From Trileptium ribeirensis (lineage: Eukaryota > Nematoda > Enoplea > Enoplida > Thoracostomopsidae): a stretch of 64,000 nucleotides of DNA. This document shows positions 36,501-51,500 of this stretch, one piece after another (the first letter of the stretch is position 1; each line of letters begins with the position of its first letter). The notes beneath the pieces were generated by a model, which saw only the letters and a program-made list of their open reading frames with translations, was not told where the DNA came from and did no database searches. The position numbers were made by a program, and so were the translations under genes. The DNA is taken from the NCBI GenBank assembly GCA_030248225.1, contig JASANE010026551.1, positions 1-64,000 on the forward strand, in the 5' to 3' direction.

Positions 36501-39500
36501 CTGACAATTTTTATCGGTTGTCAGACTCACTGTGCATAACTTGCTTACATTGCTCAATATGGTTATTGAAAATTTTCACAAACCAAACTGCTGGAACTAT
36601 ACTCACTTTTTAAAAATGAAAAACAGTAATCTTCTCGGTTTCGTAAGCCCATATTTAAGCTCAAACTAAAAAATTTTACCGTATATACTCTATCCCGCTA
36701 ATATAATATTGCCAAATTTACGTGTATTCAACATCACAAACGCCTTAAATAGAATTTCCTAGACTGGTAATGCTCGTATTGTGCTTGTTTGAAAGTAGGA
36801 AAAATTATTGATGCTTGAAAATATATTCCTGAATGCAAAACCTTTGGAGACCGATGTATATCCGTCATCCATGTTGAAATACCGTCTAGAACATAACCTG
36901 CATCAGAAGTGTTTCTTGTAGGTCTTGACATATTTTTGCTGTGAACATAAAAGTTTTTGGTTTAAAAAGCAAAATTCGAGATGATGTTCGTTTTTATACA
37001 ATAAAATCAGTAGAATTATATTTGCTCATCTCATGTGATATATGCTTATTCAGTTCCTGTTAAAACTCTTAACATTTTGTCCCGAATATATTTAAGTATG
37101 CGCTATCGATGACAGTTGTGTTCGGCAGTGTGGTAAAGTGAAACGGACACACGAATCCTGACAGCTATATCCACGTTATAGATTCGAATAAAAATGTTTT
37201 GAAAAAGTTACTACCCAGAATGAGATTGCGATTTTTCGTTTTCGCAGAAGCTATTATTCCGGTATATTAATACTAATCATACACAGTCCAAAATTACCTA
37301 CTCTCTGAAAATGTTATTTATTTAACAGCAATAATTGAGATAATTTTAGTCCGAAGTCCAATTAATTTTTCCCACCAACGCGGTAACGTTGAGACGGACT
37401 AAAACTACGAAGTCAACTAATTAGCTTATATATACAACGAAAATGTGTGCCGAATCGGGTCGTTTCAGTCATTTTCACAAAATAGAACGTAACGGCTTCG
37501 GCCCAAAACCTTATATAGTAACCATTGTTTTTGTACGTGAGCGGCTTTAGAAGGCTGTAGTTATTTAATGATTGGGACTAATTACATTTACTAAAACGAG
37601 TATACTTTATTTTTGATTGCTTAACTTAAAAATTGTTTTATTGAAGAGAGTAAATGTGCCGGTGGTGTCAAGTGCATATACTCCTATGTAACATGGCATT
37701 GTGAGCAGAAAAGTTTGCGCGAAGTTAACGCTTGTTGGATTTAATTTAAATGTCTGGATAAAGTAAATCATATATTTACATTTATACATTTTGTATAAAT
37801 AAAAAATTGTGGTTGAGTGGAAAAAATTATATTTTGACATGTCAACTGAATATGGAAAAAGACACATCTGACATTTACACCAAAGTAAAAACTGAGAAAT
37901 TATACGTCAAAAATGTCAATGCAATTGTGAAAATATTCATTCGCATCTATCTATTGCTTTTTAGCCATCGTCTTGCATGGACATTAGAATTTTACACGAC
38001 GGATATTTAGATATTTTGTATATATTAAAATTTACACATACAGCCTTTCAACTATCATAAGATCATCATCAAACATGAGAATCTTGTATGGATATTGGTT
38101 TCCTTACAGTGTAGGGTCATAGCTTTACGATTCTGCACAATTGGAGGACTGTATATCTTACCAAATGCAAGAACAACCCAATCCTGCGTAGTCTAAGAAT
38201 TGACAAACTAAATCCAGTCTGACACAAGTATTCAACGGCGGTATTTTGCTTGAAGCCAGCAATTATTCTTAACAGGAAATTTGGCAACTAACAGCCTATT
38301 TAGTAATTTAGTAATTGTTGAATTACCTTGTTACAAGTTAAATTGCTTCAAAAATGTCTGCATTCAAAGTGCTAAAAGTTTTGTTTTAGGTAACACACAT
38401 AGCAACGAATGTATATTCCGCTACGAAGCTTGCAAATCATCTCGACGTGGCTCAAAGCCGGCGTTAAAAATTCGTTCCCACTTTGCTTGTCCGGAGACAA
38501 CAACAACAGCACCGCTAGGATCAAAGCATGGCCGCATTTCACAGTCAGCCAGTGTTGTAATGAGAGTTACAGTTGCAAAAAAGTGTTCTCCAAAATCGGT
38601 GTGTCGTAATGAAACCCGGCAGCCGGTCTGTGATTCGTCAGGCCGAGTTCATGAAAACGCTTGTTCGTACAATTACGAGAATTGTCTCTCGATGGCTGGC
38701 GGACGTGGTCCACTTGCCCTGGTTTCATGCCCGGACTCCGTAAAATCTGATTTTGACCTCGATTGTAGTAAGTTTGAAACATTCGACAGAGCTGTACGAC
38801 ATAGCTGCTTAGTAAACGGTGTTCGACTACCTGTTTGCGGATCGAACGGTGTAACTTATGCAACGATTTGTCATTTACTGGCTGCTAGTTGTTTCTCGCC
38901 TAGAGCGATTAAATTGGTTAGCGAAACGGAATGTCCTGAGCATTTGAAAAGAACAAAAGGTTCAAAACTAGCAGCAGCAAAAACAACTACTACTTCAGTG
39001 GCACCGCCGCGGCCACAAAACAATATATTTGGATGCATCAATGGCTGTCCGCGTGGGATATATCGACCCATTTGTGGATCAGATCACCGTACTTATATGG
39101 CCCGTTGCGAATTAGATTACGAAAATTGTCTCCGTATACGTCGCGGTGGAACTCCGGTGATAATGGCCCACACTGGACCCTGTAGTCCGATGGCTAAGCA
39201 GTTAGCTGATCCAGATTTGACTCTAACATCATCAGAAGGCGATACATCAAAGGCGAACAATGACACAAATAATTCCGACGAAAAGAAAGCTAAAAAAGCA
39301 AAAGCTGCAAAATCAAAGAAGGCTCGAAAGAAAGCTCTACGGTTGGCGAACCTGAATTGTCCAAGTATTTGTCCAGATATCCTGGAACCAGTATGCGACT
39401 CTAAAGCTAGACATTTTCCAAACCGTTGCATTTTCGATCGTGAAAATTGTCGACTTCGTTCTGCCGGAGAGCGCACGTTGCGCTTGCGTCGCTGTCCAGG

Positions 39501-42500
39501 TCTTAGCAATCAAGACATCGCTGCGATGAAATTTGGCGCAGGCAAGGGTCGTACCCATTCAGTTGTATATAAAACACGTAATCGTGACGGAGAGATCAAA
39601 TATCGCTCGTCAACAGCTGCCCCACCTTCTACCCGTCGTGGTATTAGCAAAAGTCGAAGACGTGGTTCGTCGAATAAGAGACGCGGCAAAAAGAAGCGAC
39701 GTCAATGTCAGTTTGGATGTCCGAAAATCTATGCTCCAATTTGTGACTCCAATCGTGATACTCATGCTAACCGCTGCATGTTCGATTACCATAATTGTAT
39801 TCGGGAACAAATTGGCCGTCAGCCTGTTGACCTTGCATATTATGGGCCATGTGGACGCCCGGGGCCAACAAAAACACCACGTCGTGGTCGGCAGAAAAAC
39901 GACCAGTCGCCACTATCCGAAAAAACCAAGGCTAAGCTCAGCACAGAAAGTGATATTTTGCGCGTTAGTCGGCAACGAAAATCAACGTTTAGAGACACTA
40001 TTCAGTTAACCCTTAATCCTATCAATAACTCTAGTAGTTCGGTGATCACAAGCAATCAGTCCGGCTTATCAAATGGAAGAACCTATTCCAACTCAAAACC
40101 CGGATCTGACCGACCGTCAAATCAAACAGAAAACGTAGACGATAAAGCCTCACCTTTAGCACGAAGAAGTAGGCTTCGAACATCGCCGACACGAGCTCCA
40201 CCAACAACGTTTCAGGATTGTGTGCTAGGCTGCGACAAGCTGCTTTATAGTCCCGTTTGTGACTCAGAAAATAGAACACACACAAACGAATGTGAATTTG
40301 ACAAATTTGTTTGTGTAGCACAGTTGTCAGACGAAATAGTTCCTAGTATTTCCAGCCGCGGGGCATGTGGCGCAGCGGAAAATCGCCGCAAACAAGATAT
40401 TATAAGGCTGTTGCCTGGCGGATTCGGCGCTTCGCACACATCACCAGACCAACAGCCTAGGGCAACGCCGTCGTGTGCGTACAAGTGCACAACGAGCGAT
40501 GCCCGACCTGTATGTGATACACTCGGCAAAACACATGCCAATCGCTGCACATTCGAATACAATCGCTGTGTAGCAGCCGGACATGGCCGTCTTCTCGAGA
40601 TTGCATTCGAAGGTACAACATGTGAGCAAGGAGTTCCACCAACAACGCCTCCTCCATTCGCACGCGTTAGTATAGCCGATCTTATCGGCGATACTGGGTG
40701 TGAAGAAACGCGTGAGAAGTGTGAGGAGACACTGGGCGAAGAACAGCCAGGTGGCTTTGTTTGTGACGATAGAGGAAATTCTTACGAATCGCGATGTGCG
40801 TTTGAAGTTGCCGCATGCTATGCGAGAGCAATAAAGGGCATTTCATTATCAGTGGTTTCAAATGGCGCTTGTCCCAGAGCTCACGTGTCTGGCTTATCAG
40901 ACTTTTTGGTTCAGTCAACTGATTACAAAGCTTTACGGGGTGCTACTCTATCTGGCGGAAGGTTTGGAAAAATAATATTGAATTGTGATCGTGCCGATTG
41001 TGAGACAAACACTGTGAAATTTCCAGTCTGCGATACATCAGGAAACCAACATGAAAATTTATGCGCGTTTGAACGTGCTGCATGTGAACACTGGAATCGA
41101 CACCAGAAGGAACTTCGGCTAATTCGACTTGGATCATGTGATGAGCTCCGGCTTAATGCAGCTGAACTGTCGCCTGTCCCGCCAACACTCATGGACCAGA
41201 GTGTGTTGTGCGACCGTCGAACATGTGTGAACGCTCCACAGCATCTAATTTGTGACTCACGTGGAGCTACACATCGCTCGCTGTGCGATTTCTATGTTGC
41301 TGAATGTGCTGAACGTTCTCGACGCGCCGTTCTACATCCTGGAGGTTCGGCAACCCTCCGCGTGGTTAAACTAGGACGTTGCGACTTACCGGAACTTGAC
41401 GAACACTGTATTACTGCTTGTCCCGAATCACTAAAGGGTACAAACAAAGCCGATGACATTAACATCGACAGCACGCAGGTAGTTCCTTTATGTGACACAA
41501 TGGCTCGTACTCATCGAAGTCTTTGTCATTTCAATCGAGCAGCATGTCTTCAGCGACGAACGACAGGACGGTCTACTCCATCGTTTCGCATTTATCATAT
41601 TGGTGAATGTCAGCAGGACCGAGGTACTAGATACAAAGTTGACTGCAGCCAGGACTGCTTGACAGACCGCAGCGGTCCAGTATGTGCTGAAACCGGTGTA
41701 ACATATCCTAATTTATGTGAGTACCATAAAGCAGTTCAATGCAATAGCCTTAATGATTCCAGTGCTATAAAACCTAGCACTTATTTAAGACTCCGTCATA
41801 TTGGTGCCTGCAATGCAAGTGGCGTTGAAACCTTCATAGCAACCAAAATGGACGCTAGCGATCATTGTGGACAACTAATATGTCGGCCAATAAGAAAAAA
41901 TTCCAAATTCGATACAGTCTGTGACTCAAATGGAGTTACTCATTCGAGCTTGTGCCAGTTCAACGAAGCACAATGTCGCCGGCGTGAAGAAATGAAGCAA
42001 AATCCTCAGTTGACAGCTCCGTTGTCATTGATACATTTTGGCTCGTGTGTTGACGATATTGATTATCCGGCAGTCAATACGTGTATTAGTCCGTGTACGG
42101 CTCAAAGTGATCCGCTTTGTGATACTCGTAATCGTACTCATGTTAATGTTTGTCGATTTAATGCAGATATGTGTGACAAGAGCGACGAAGAACGTAAAAA
42201 TGACATAAGTGTTGGCATTGCTTATCGTGGTCCTTGTGGACAACCAAAGTATAAAGAAGACCCGACTACTGAAGCGATTAAAAAGAACGCCGATGAGGCT
42301 AAGAAAGATATTGTCACAACTGCAGCTATATTTGATTCTCCGCCTCAGACAGAAGATAGAGGACAGATGAAAAACACTCATCCGGAATACATTTGTCGCC
42401 AAGACAACCAATGCAACAACAACAGTACATCGAATCCAATACCTTTCTGCGACAGTAACAATAAAACGCACCACCATCCATGTGCCTTCAACGAGGCACT

Positions 42501-45500
42501 ATGTAAACTGATCAATTCAACCGGCGGCAAAAGAAATGTCGACCTGCCCTCGCTGATCCATATGGGCCCCTGCAGGACTGATTCCGGACTAACTGACCAA
42601 CATCAGACAGCCTGTAACAACATTCCATACTGCAACAAAGCGGAAATGTCAAATAGCGGTCTTGAAATGGCAATATGTGATAGTGACGGTCGTAGCCATC
42701 GCAATTTTTGCTCATTTCGTCGTGCTGCCTGCGCCAAACAACGTGAAAAGTCCACACCCCTTTTGATAAGTGCGCTAAAGCCTTGTGAAACTGCAGCTCT
42801 TCGCGTAGAAGACAATATATCGTTACAATTAGACGCCGCTTCGGTTACAGGAGTAGCATCGCTAGCTTCGGAAGTCGCCCTCAACGATCAATCAGGGAGC
42901 TCGTTTAAGTTGAGCGATGAAGAATTACGAGCACTTGTAGCCGCTAGTTCACCATACCGCCCACCCCAACCTCAGATAGTTAGTGTGCCAAGAACACGCG
43001 TTCGCGGTTCACGCAATCGTCTCGTTTGCGATCAAGAATGTAACGCTGATGACTATAATCCGGTTTGCGATAATCACGGCCGAACTCATGGAAATCCATG
43101 TTTTTACGAATACGCAAATTGTGTTTCACAAGCCATGACCCAAACGCATCTTGTTATCGTTGCCAACGGAGCATGTGAATTGGCACCATTGCGAGTTGCA
43201 ACCACAAAACGGCCGATGGTATGCTCACGAATGCAGTGCCTAGCTAGCAACAATACTACTGCCCAGCAACATGTCTGCGACACCGATAATCGAACGCATG
43301 CAAGTGCTTGTGAATTTGAATTTGCCGCGTGTGAACAACATCGAAGAACGGGACATCGTCCGGCACTCCAATACTACGGTCGCTGCGGATTTCCTGAACG
43401 AGATGACGAGCTGGATTGTCCTGTCCATGACTGCGATCAAAGCAGTATTGTGAAACGCGCTTTATGTGACAATAAGGTAAGGCAGTCGAATACGTAACAT
43501 TCAATATACTGTTGCTAGCATTATCACATCCGGTAGTCTATGACACACTATTGTGGTATAGGGGCCCGTAGGCGTGCTATTACCCCCTAACGTCGTACCC
43601 TGGCCACTTGTCTCCCGCTCGTCCCCAAGGCGCGCGGATAATTTCAGAAAAAATGGGGTTAAAATTAGCACAAATAGACAAAATTTGGAGAAAATTTTAG
43701 CAAAATTGCGGAAAATTATCGGTCCTGAAAGTTAGAAAAACTTGCGCCTAAATAATAACTCGAAAATTTTAGGCGCCTGGCGCCAAATAGCACACTTTAA
43801 TCATTATTTTTAAGCTTTACAAATTCCTTGGCTAAATTGAGGGCTTCGAACACTGTTAAAGTGCACTGTAAATGGTGCAGAAACATTGCACTATCTTTCC
43901 TGCATTGTTGTAGCGGATATGTCACAGTTTAATTATGTTACGATATATAAACATATTGTTATTATACATACTTATGACATATATGTATTCACGGGTAACC
44001 ATAGAATAGTGGAGTAGGGGGTTACTATTTAAGGGGCGGTCATCCTAAGCCATAACCCCCTTTCACCGCGGATACTTCGCACGGCGCGCGGAAAATTTTA
44101 GCAATTATAAACAATATTAAAATGTTGGGGAAAATTGAGGGAAATTTTTGACTACGGCGAAGCCTACCTTCCTTTTCTCCGGAACCAGCTCTCCCCTTCC
44201 CGCCCCGACCCATCTTGGGCAGTTATGATGTATAATGTATTTAATTATTATAAATGCATCGTATTGCTCTTTGCGACTGTTGTAACCAAAAATTGCAGAG
44301 CAATACACATCGAAGCTTATGCGACTTTAACCATGTTCGTTGCGTCAAACGTCGGAAACAACGGCAATTTATATCGATTGCACATTACGGACCATGTCTA
44401 CCGCACGACTGTGAAAATAGCGAGCTGTCTCAGTGTTCGGAGTCCGACGCGAATAATAAACATACAACACCGGTTTGCGACAGCCATTTCCAAACACACA
44501 AAAATCGATGTGAATTTGCACGAACGCAATGCCGAGCTCGTGCTGAAGGTAAAAATTTAAAATAAAGCGTTTGCACGCTACATTAGGGTAATGTAATCCT
44601 TGAAATTCGGGCGACTACGTCTTTGGACTATAATTCTACGGAGGCGCTCCCATCCCATCCGACCCTTTCCAATAGAGCATTTACAATTTTATTGTATCTC
44701 AATGGGGTGATGTGATATGACAAATTAAATAATATACAGCACCCGATAGTCGGATGCAATGTGACCACATACTCGCTGGACCAGATTGAAGTTTCGAAGC
44801 GCATCAGAAGGGTCCATTCGTATCTGATGCAATGAGAATAGTGCAGAAGTATTTATAGTTCAAAGACGCAGTCCGGTGGAAACTCAAGATTAGATCTTGG
44901 GCTTACTGTTTCATGAGGCAAATAGTTGCTTAATAGTAGCGTAATATAACAAAAATTAAGCCATTCCTTCCAAATGGTAATAATAGCAAGCTATTAAAAG
45001 GTTGGATGTTGAAATCCTTAGGAACTGCGTAATAATTTTTTCCGAGATGCAATATGCTTATCATTTTGTTAAATTCGTAGTAAATTGATGATTCTTAGAA
45101 AACATAGTATTCATTAATATATCAATAATTGTCGTTTGTCCCGTTGATCAAAAATACTATAATATCACTTAAGCGGTCCATATAAACTTTAGGGGCCGAA
45201 GTATAATGCATGCCATGCCGTTCTCCATATGCTAAGCCTAAGCCTTAGTCTTAGCCTAAGCCAAGGTTCCTATATGAGCCAAGTACAAAGCCTAACCCTA
45301 AGTCGGAGTTCTACCGCCCCCGAACCCCCGCTCTAAGCTGTTTTTTTCTAACATTATAACGTCCGGCCTCTAAAGTTGACATGGGCCGCTTAAGCTATGA
45401 CTAATTATAATAATAATATTGTAATAATTTTAATTTGTTATATATAAATATGATTTTAACGATTGTCTGCCATATTATTATAGGTAAAGCTATTGCGGAA

Positions 45501-48500
45501 ATTCTTTTTGATGGCGATTGTTCTGAATGTATTCGAAATTGTGGTCCCAAAGACTCTACCAATCCATCGAACGCAGTATGTACAAATCTTGGTCAAACGC
45601 TGTCAAGTGTGTGTGAATTCGAGCAAACGCGATGCATTTACGATAAGCAACTATCGACATTTGGCGTCGTAGCCGGCTCCCGCGATAAAGCGAAGAAGCT
45701 TGAAATTGCGTACAATGGTTCTTGCTGTAGCCACGATTGTTTGACCATTAAATCGAACAACGATAATGATCTTCTGACACCGGTTTGTGATTCACGTGGT
45801 TTTGCATATCCTTCTCGATGCCATTTTTCAATTGAATCTTGTGTTCTTCGTCGAAAACACAATGTAACAATTAGTCTTGCTTCCAAGAACACGACGAGGA
45901 ATAGTTGCGAGAAATCAAGAGATGAAGTGAAAAGGCTGACGCTAGCAACGTCAGCGGTACTCGATGCTGAGGCGCAAAGCCTTTCGCCCACAGCCGATGT
46001 TATAGCCAATGTAGCAGCAAAGCCGAGTTCATTTGCTCGACTTGAGGCTTGTGCTCAAAGTTGCAGCGCGACACAACCCGACGCAAAATCCGGCAGTGCC
46101 AATGAAACAATGGAAGTTTGTGGCAGCAATAGTCGGACGTATACTTCTCGATGCCATCTGGAACGAGATCGGTGTCTAACTGATGCAACGCTTTATCTCC
46201 GTCATGAAGGACCATGTTGCGGCGATGGAGTGATGGCGTGTCCTGCAACGTACGAACCAGTTTGCGACAGTCGCGGTACAACTCATCCCAATAAGTGCTT
46301 GTTTCATGTAAGCTTTTCTTGCTCCAATTGAACATATGGTTAGCGATATTTAGGCTCTCCTAAGCATAGCTGAAAAGCTGTGACCCTGATCTCAAATAGG
46401 TGTCTTTTTGGTGTTGAAACAATATTGGGGGTGGGAAACAGAGACTATGGGAACATTGTTGAAAAAACGATGTGTCTTTTTCTTGATTTTTCCTCACTTT
46501 CCACTGAGGGCAGAAATTTCAGATTTCTTCACACGAGGCGTCCGCAATAACGACGAGGATTTTTTCAAAATTAAAAAATAATTATATAATTTTAATCGCT
46601 CAACTGTTTCACTTTAGTTGTTGGAAAATTTGTATTGCCTTCTAGAAAACTTTCCAAGAAATTATCTAAATCATTGTACAATTAAAAAGCCAATTCCATA
46701 CCTTTACACGCTCGTCGTTTAGCTTTGCGTACCACTTGTCGCTCATCGGTTAGTAGGCAAAAATTTTAGAACGTCATAAATTAGAATTATTGACAAACCT
46801 ATATAAATTTAGGGTGTTGTTATCGAAATAGCACTACGAGTTCGATTATGTTTACCTGAAGGACAACATCAAATTCCTCAATTTTTAATAAGCACCATGC
46901 ATTAATCGTTGTATATACAACATATAATATAATATAATATATAAATATAGATATAATGCTATATAGCAAGGGCGGCGATCCCTAAAAATAGTGGGTGGAT
47001 GAGCATAATTTTTCTTTAGTTCGTATCCCAGGATCTTGATTTCTGGCGGGATGCAACCTCCTCATCCCATCCTCCGGAATCGCCGCCCATGCTATATAGC
47101 GTTTAATCGTCAAACATTTAACCGTTTACGTTTTAAATGACCTTCCATGTAAAAATGTTGTCCCCAAATAGTCTAGGCTATACCAACCAGTGATATATAT
47201 AGTATACGCCCATGCTATATTATAGAACAGATATTGTATGCGACACCATCAACTTAAATTTAGTGTCAAAATTTACTGCCTGCTGTTTTTAGTAATGGTG
47301 TCAAGGACACCATACACAAACACATTATATAACGTGTGTAAATAACAGTATGATGCAGGTGACACCATATCACTTTTTGAAAAATTTTATGGTGTAGTCT
47401 ACACTATACCATTACCGGCACTAGAGTATCTATATATACTATCTTAAAACACCATCGGAAACACAATGGTCTCCAAGACACCATATAATGCATGATGGCA
47501 ATGACACTCAGGGTAGACAAATCTTTCACATGGGGCATTCTGCATAACATAAACGCTGCGTGTACTATATGGATCACGCTACGTGTGCCTTTATAAAATC
47601 TGTTCTTATGATTTATTAATACCGTTATGGTGTCAGACCGCATTATATACTGCAGTCTTCAGGACAGTTGAACTTTACCTTAAACCATCAGCACAAGTCT
47701 TACCGTTGTACAATGACGCACCCATTCAGGAGCTAGTCCCCTCTTGCCTACCTACCTGTCGTCCTCTTAACTTATAGCTGGTTTCATTTATTCGTAGCCA
47801 TAAAATATTTTATTCTCCAGTATGAAAAAACGTGAAAATTTCTTACCTGGTCACAAAAATTTAGCATTCTCATTCATCACACCAAAAGCTACCTTGTCGT
47901 TGTGCAAAATGATGTACTTACACTCCGCAGCTAAATTATGATATGCTACAACTTTTTCGGTATATAGCTGAACCCGAATTTGGCCCAACGGCAAGACCCA
48001 ACCTTACCGGACGTGTGCCCGACCCGACTACAGTCTCTAATACATTGCAGTGCCTTTAAATTTCATTTATCGCTACGGCCATAACGTAAGGATTGAAAAA
48101 AACCGAATTACTCCCTCGAATTTCTAATCTTATATCTATCAATATTACAGTTCGTCAATTAAATTTAAGGCAGTCCAGTGCGAACTGAACCGTGAAGAAG
48201 GCACCAGCTTGACAATAGCTTATCCTGGCGTATGTTGTAATCGGGATTGTCCGTCAACTTGGGCTCCTGTATGCGATGATAAAGGTGGAAGCCATGTCAA
48301 TTTGTGTTTCTTCGGTCATGCTCGATGCTTGGCAAAACGTACCCTGGGGGTTATCCTGGATCTAGCTGAGTATGGCGTTTGTAGACGGTCTACATGTCGT
48401 ATTGCAAATTGTACAGACGGTGTCGGGGCAAAGTATGACCCAGTTTGCGGTTCGGATGGACAAACGTATCCAAATTTGTGTCGGATTCAGATGGCTGCCT

Positions 48501-51500
48501 GTTTGGTAGCGAAAGTAAAGAAATCCCTATCTGTTTTATACAAAGGTGAGGAATTACTCTAATATTTTGAGCGGTATATAAACCAGATACTATTGAAAAG
48601 ATTAGACGGACATCGCTCTGAAATCTTAAAATATGCTAGCAAAATTGCCGTCTTCAACTTTTCTAAATCAGAGCTGCAAGTCATTTCAATGCAACGACGA
48701 TATAGCTATGCTTATGCACTGAGTTGTTTAAGAGTGCAAGAACTACTGTCAAGATAGACTTCACTCCAAATTTGCTTGAGTTTAATTTTAACTCAGCTTC
48801 AGTTGCATCGATTCCGTCATCTGAAACAAGATCGGACATTTTTGGTAATTCGTGCTGTTGAAGTAATAATAATAATTCAGATTTAATTTATAACTCAGAG
48901 TGAATCAAAAATTGTTTCTCGTGTACTCTGGGTTTGAAAACTAACTTATCGAGTTCCTAAATTGCGATTTTGTTGCTTATTGCACGCACTAGTACGCCTG
49001 AGTTATAATGCGACAGTGAACTTAACCCATGCACATCAACAATCCTATCTTGCTATTTTGGTTAAAAATCTGTTACCGAACGTTTTTTGGTAAACCGTAG
49101 TCCGGCGTAAAACTGTTCGCGAACACACAGCTCTGCCATAGTAATCCGCCAAATTTGTGTTCGCGAAAATTCAACGAAAATTACCGAAATATTTGGGAAC
49201 GAAAACCTACCGGATTTAGATTCGCTGGCTTTGTTCGCGAACACTGCAAGCTAAACCAAGGGACCGATTAATCTGTGACGTCACTATTACGTTGAATTTG
49301 TTCGCAAACAGCTACAAATACAAATCAAAAGCTGATAGGCATTAGATAGTTTTCAGTGCAAATTCAAAATCGTCAAAATCTGTAGAATACAAGGTGTAAT
49401 TTTTGTTAATTGTTTATGACTTTGCCAACTTTCTGTTATCGAAAAACCAATGAAATTTCGGAATTTGTTTCGTAACAACGGTTTGCGATTCGCTATCGGC
49501 TGTTACAAAATAGGATAGTCGCAGTTCAAGTTTATTCGTGCATAATACTTGTAACTCAGGACACCGAATGATGTGTCAAACTGATTCTGATTTAGTCTGA
49601 ACTCAGGCAGCTTCACTCTGAGTTCTGAGTTAAAATCGAACTCATGCAATTTTGGGTGTTAGCCAATTTACGGCTAATATCTCTCTACAAATGGTCGGAT
49701 TAAATCTTTAAAGTGTTTGGCATGACGGGACCTTTATCAAACGACGGAATGACGGAATTTTAAATCTAAGCTCGTACCCGTCTAATTGATAGGCAGTACA
49801 ACAGTCTAAAGTTTGAAAAAACCATCTGCCTAATTGAATCTTCGAAGAATTTGGTCCATACGTGTAGAAAACTGATATTCCGACCAGTGTAAAGTAGCCG
49901 TAATTCACTGTAATACAACGCAGAATCATAGTATGGCGATGACATATAATCACTGATTACATATTACGTATATATACCCTAATATAATTAATATACTTTG
50001 AAAGTAATTATATACTTTCGAAATTTGAGTGCTGTGTTATTGTTCTTTTAGTATTTTAAAGCTGGCACAGTGACCTGAATTTTCAACCTCAAAATTTGAG
50101 TGCTGTGTTATTGTTCTTTTAGTATTTTAAAGCTGGCACAGTGACCTCAATTTTCAACCTCAAAATTTGAGTGCTGTGTTATTGTTCTTTTAGTATTTTA
50201 AAGCTGGCACAGTGACCTCAATTTTCAACCCCAAAAGTTGAGTGCTGTGTTATTGTTCTTTTAGTATTTTAAAGCTGGCATAGTGACCTCAATTTTCAAC
50301 CTCAAAATTTCAGTGCTGTGTTATTGTTTTTTAGTATTTTAAAGCTGGCACAGTGACCTCAATTTTCAACCTCAAAATTTGAGTGCTGTGTTATTGTTCT
50401 TTTAGTATTTTAAAGCTGGCACAGTGACCTCAATTTTCAACCTCAAAATTTGAGTGCTGTGTTATTGTTCTTTTAGTATTTTAAAGCTTGCACAGTGACC
50501 TCAATTTTCAACCTCAAAATTTGAGTGCTGTGTTATTGTTCTTTTAGTATTTTAAAGCTGGCACAGTGGCCTCAATTCTCAACCTCAAAATTTGAGTGTT
50601 GTGTTATTGTTCTTTTAGTATTTGAAAGCTGGCACAGTGACCTCAATTTTCAACCTCAAAATATTCACTGAGCCCGGATTAGTCTTTTTTGGTAGTTACT
50701 TTAAACAAGTTTTGAATAATGTTAGTGCAGTGCGTTCACCCCTAAAATTAACCTCGCGCATGTATGATAGCTGCATTTAAAGGGCGATCTGACACGGTTC
50801 AAAGCTAAAAGTCCCACATGTTTTGTCATGTAGTGTCTTGATGGATGTAACCTAAATTATTGGAGCTTGTTGGGTAGGGTTGTGTTGGCTATTTGTTATT
50901 ACATGGTTCACTTAAATTTCTGGGTTTATCTATTTAGAATCTCAAAAATTCTATGATAAATATATATCCTTTTCACATGAGGCTCGGTTGCTACCTAGAC
51001 TTTATTCTAAGTTGGCTTTATATTTTCGCAAACATACTCTGAATATATATATGAAAACATTGCTTTCGAATTTACGGTAGCAAACGCAAGATTGCAAGTA
51101 ACACAAACCATTTTATCGATCTGTACCGAATTATTTACATTGGCATATCACATAAACGTTGGAAGACTTACGAATGATTGTTAATATCCTTCTCCTACTG
51201 GTTAAATTAAAAAAATCGGTGTCATTACAATCAAATAATCGCATGTAGTGTAAAGTGATTTGCAAATAAACTAAGTGGCAGTAATTCTCTATTTATAACG
51301 GCCAACAGAGTTAAACAACCCCGTCTACAATACACCATGGTCTAGTAATTATGTATACTTGACAAATGAGAATTCGTGGATCTACAATAAAATCGTGTAG
51401 CCTGAAATTTGTTAGTTTTAGACAAAGGGTGGTAATTTTAATACCATTCGACTCCTCTTGTTGAGCTGGTTCAGAAAATATCCATTCCAGTTATTTTTAT

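Larger units (their letters stand above)
46308..48169 (+). other. Intron 6
   Basis: Contains a short hAT-like element (46967-47091) and an ACACCAT-rich block (about 47190-47700). The rest shows nothing recognisable. Confidence 0.6.

Noticed and set aside
38281..38389. Upstream part of the long open frame as coding sequence
   Set aside because: It has no Kazal pattern, the acceptor ttgttttag ends at 38389, and joining exon 3 at 38390 restores domain 2 exactly.
39117..39558. Minus-strand ORFs of up to 158 codons opposite exon 4
   Set aside because: They are antisense or off-frame shadows of the Kazal coding sequence and lack its cysteine pattern.
46308..46331. Read-through of exon 6 to the stop near 46331 as the gene's end
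   Set aside because: The donor gtaagc at 46308 and the exact completion of the domain by exon 7 make splicing the better reading.
48151..48169. Acceptor ttacag at 48150 for exon 7
   Set aside because: It would place TAA in frame after exon 6; the site at 48169 keeps frame and cysteine spacing.
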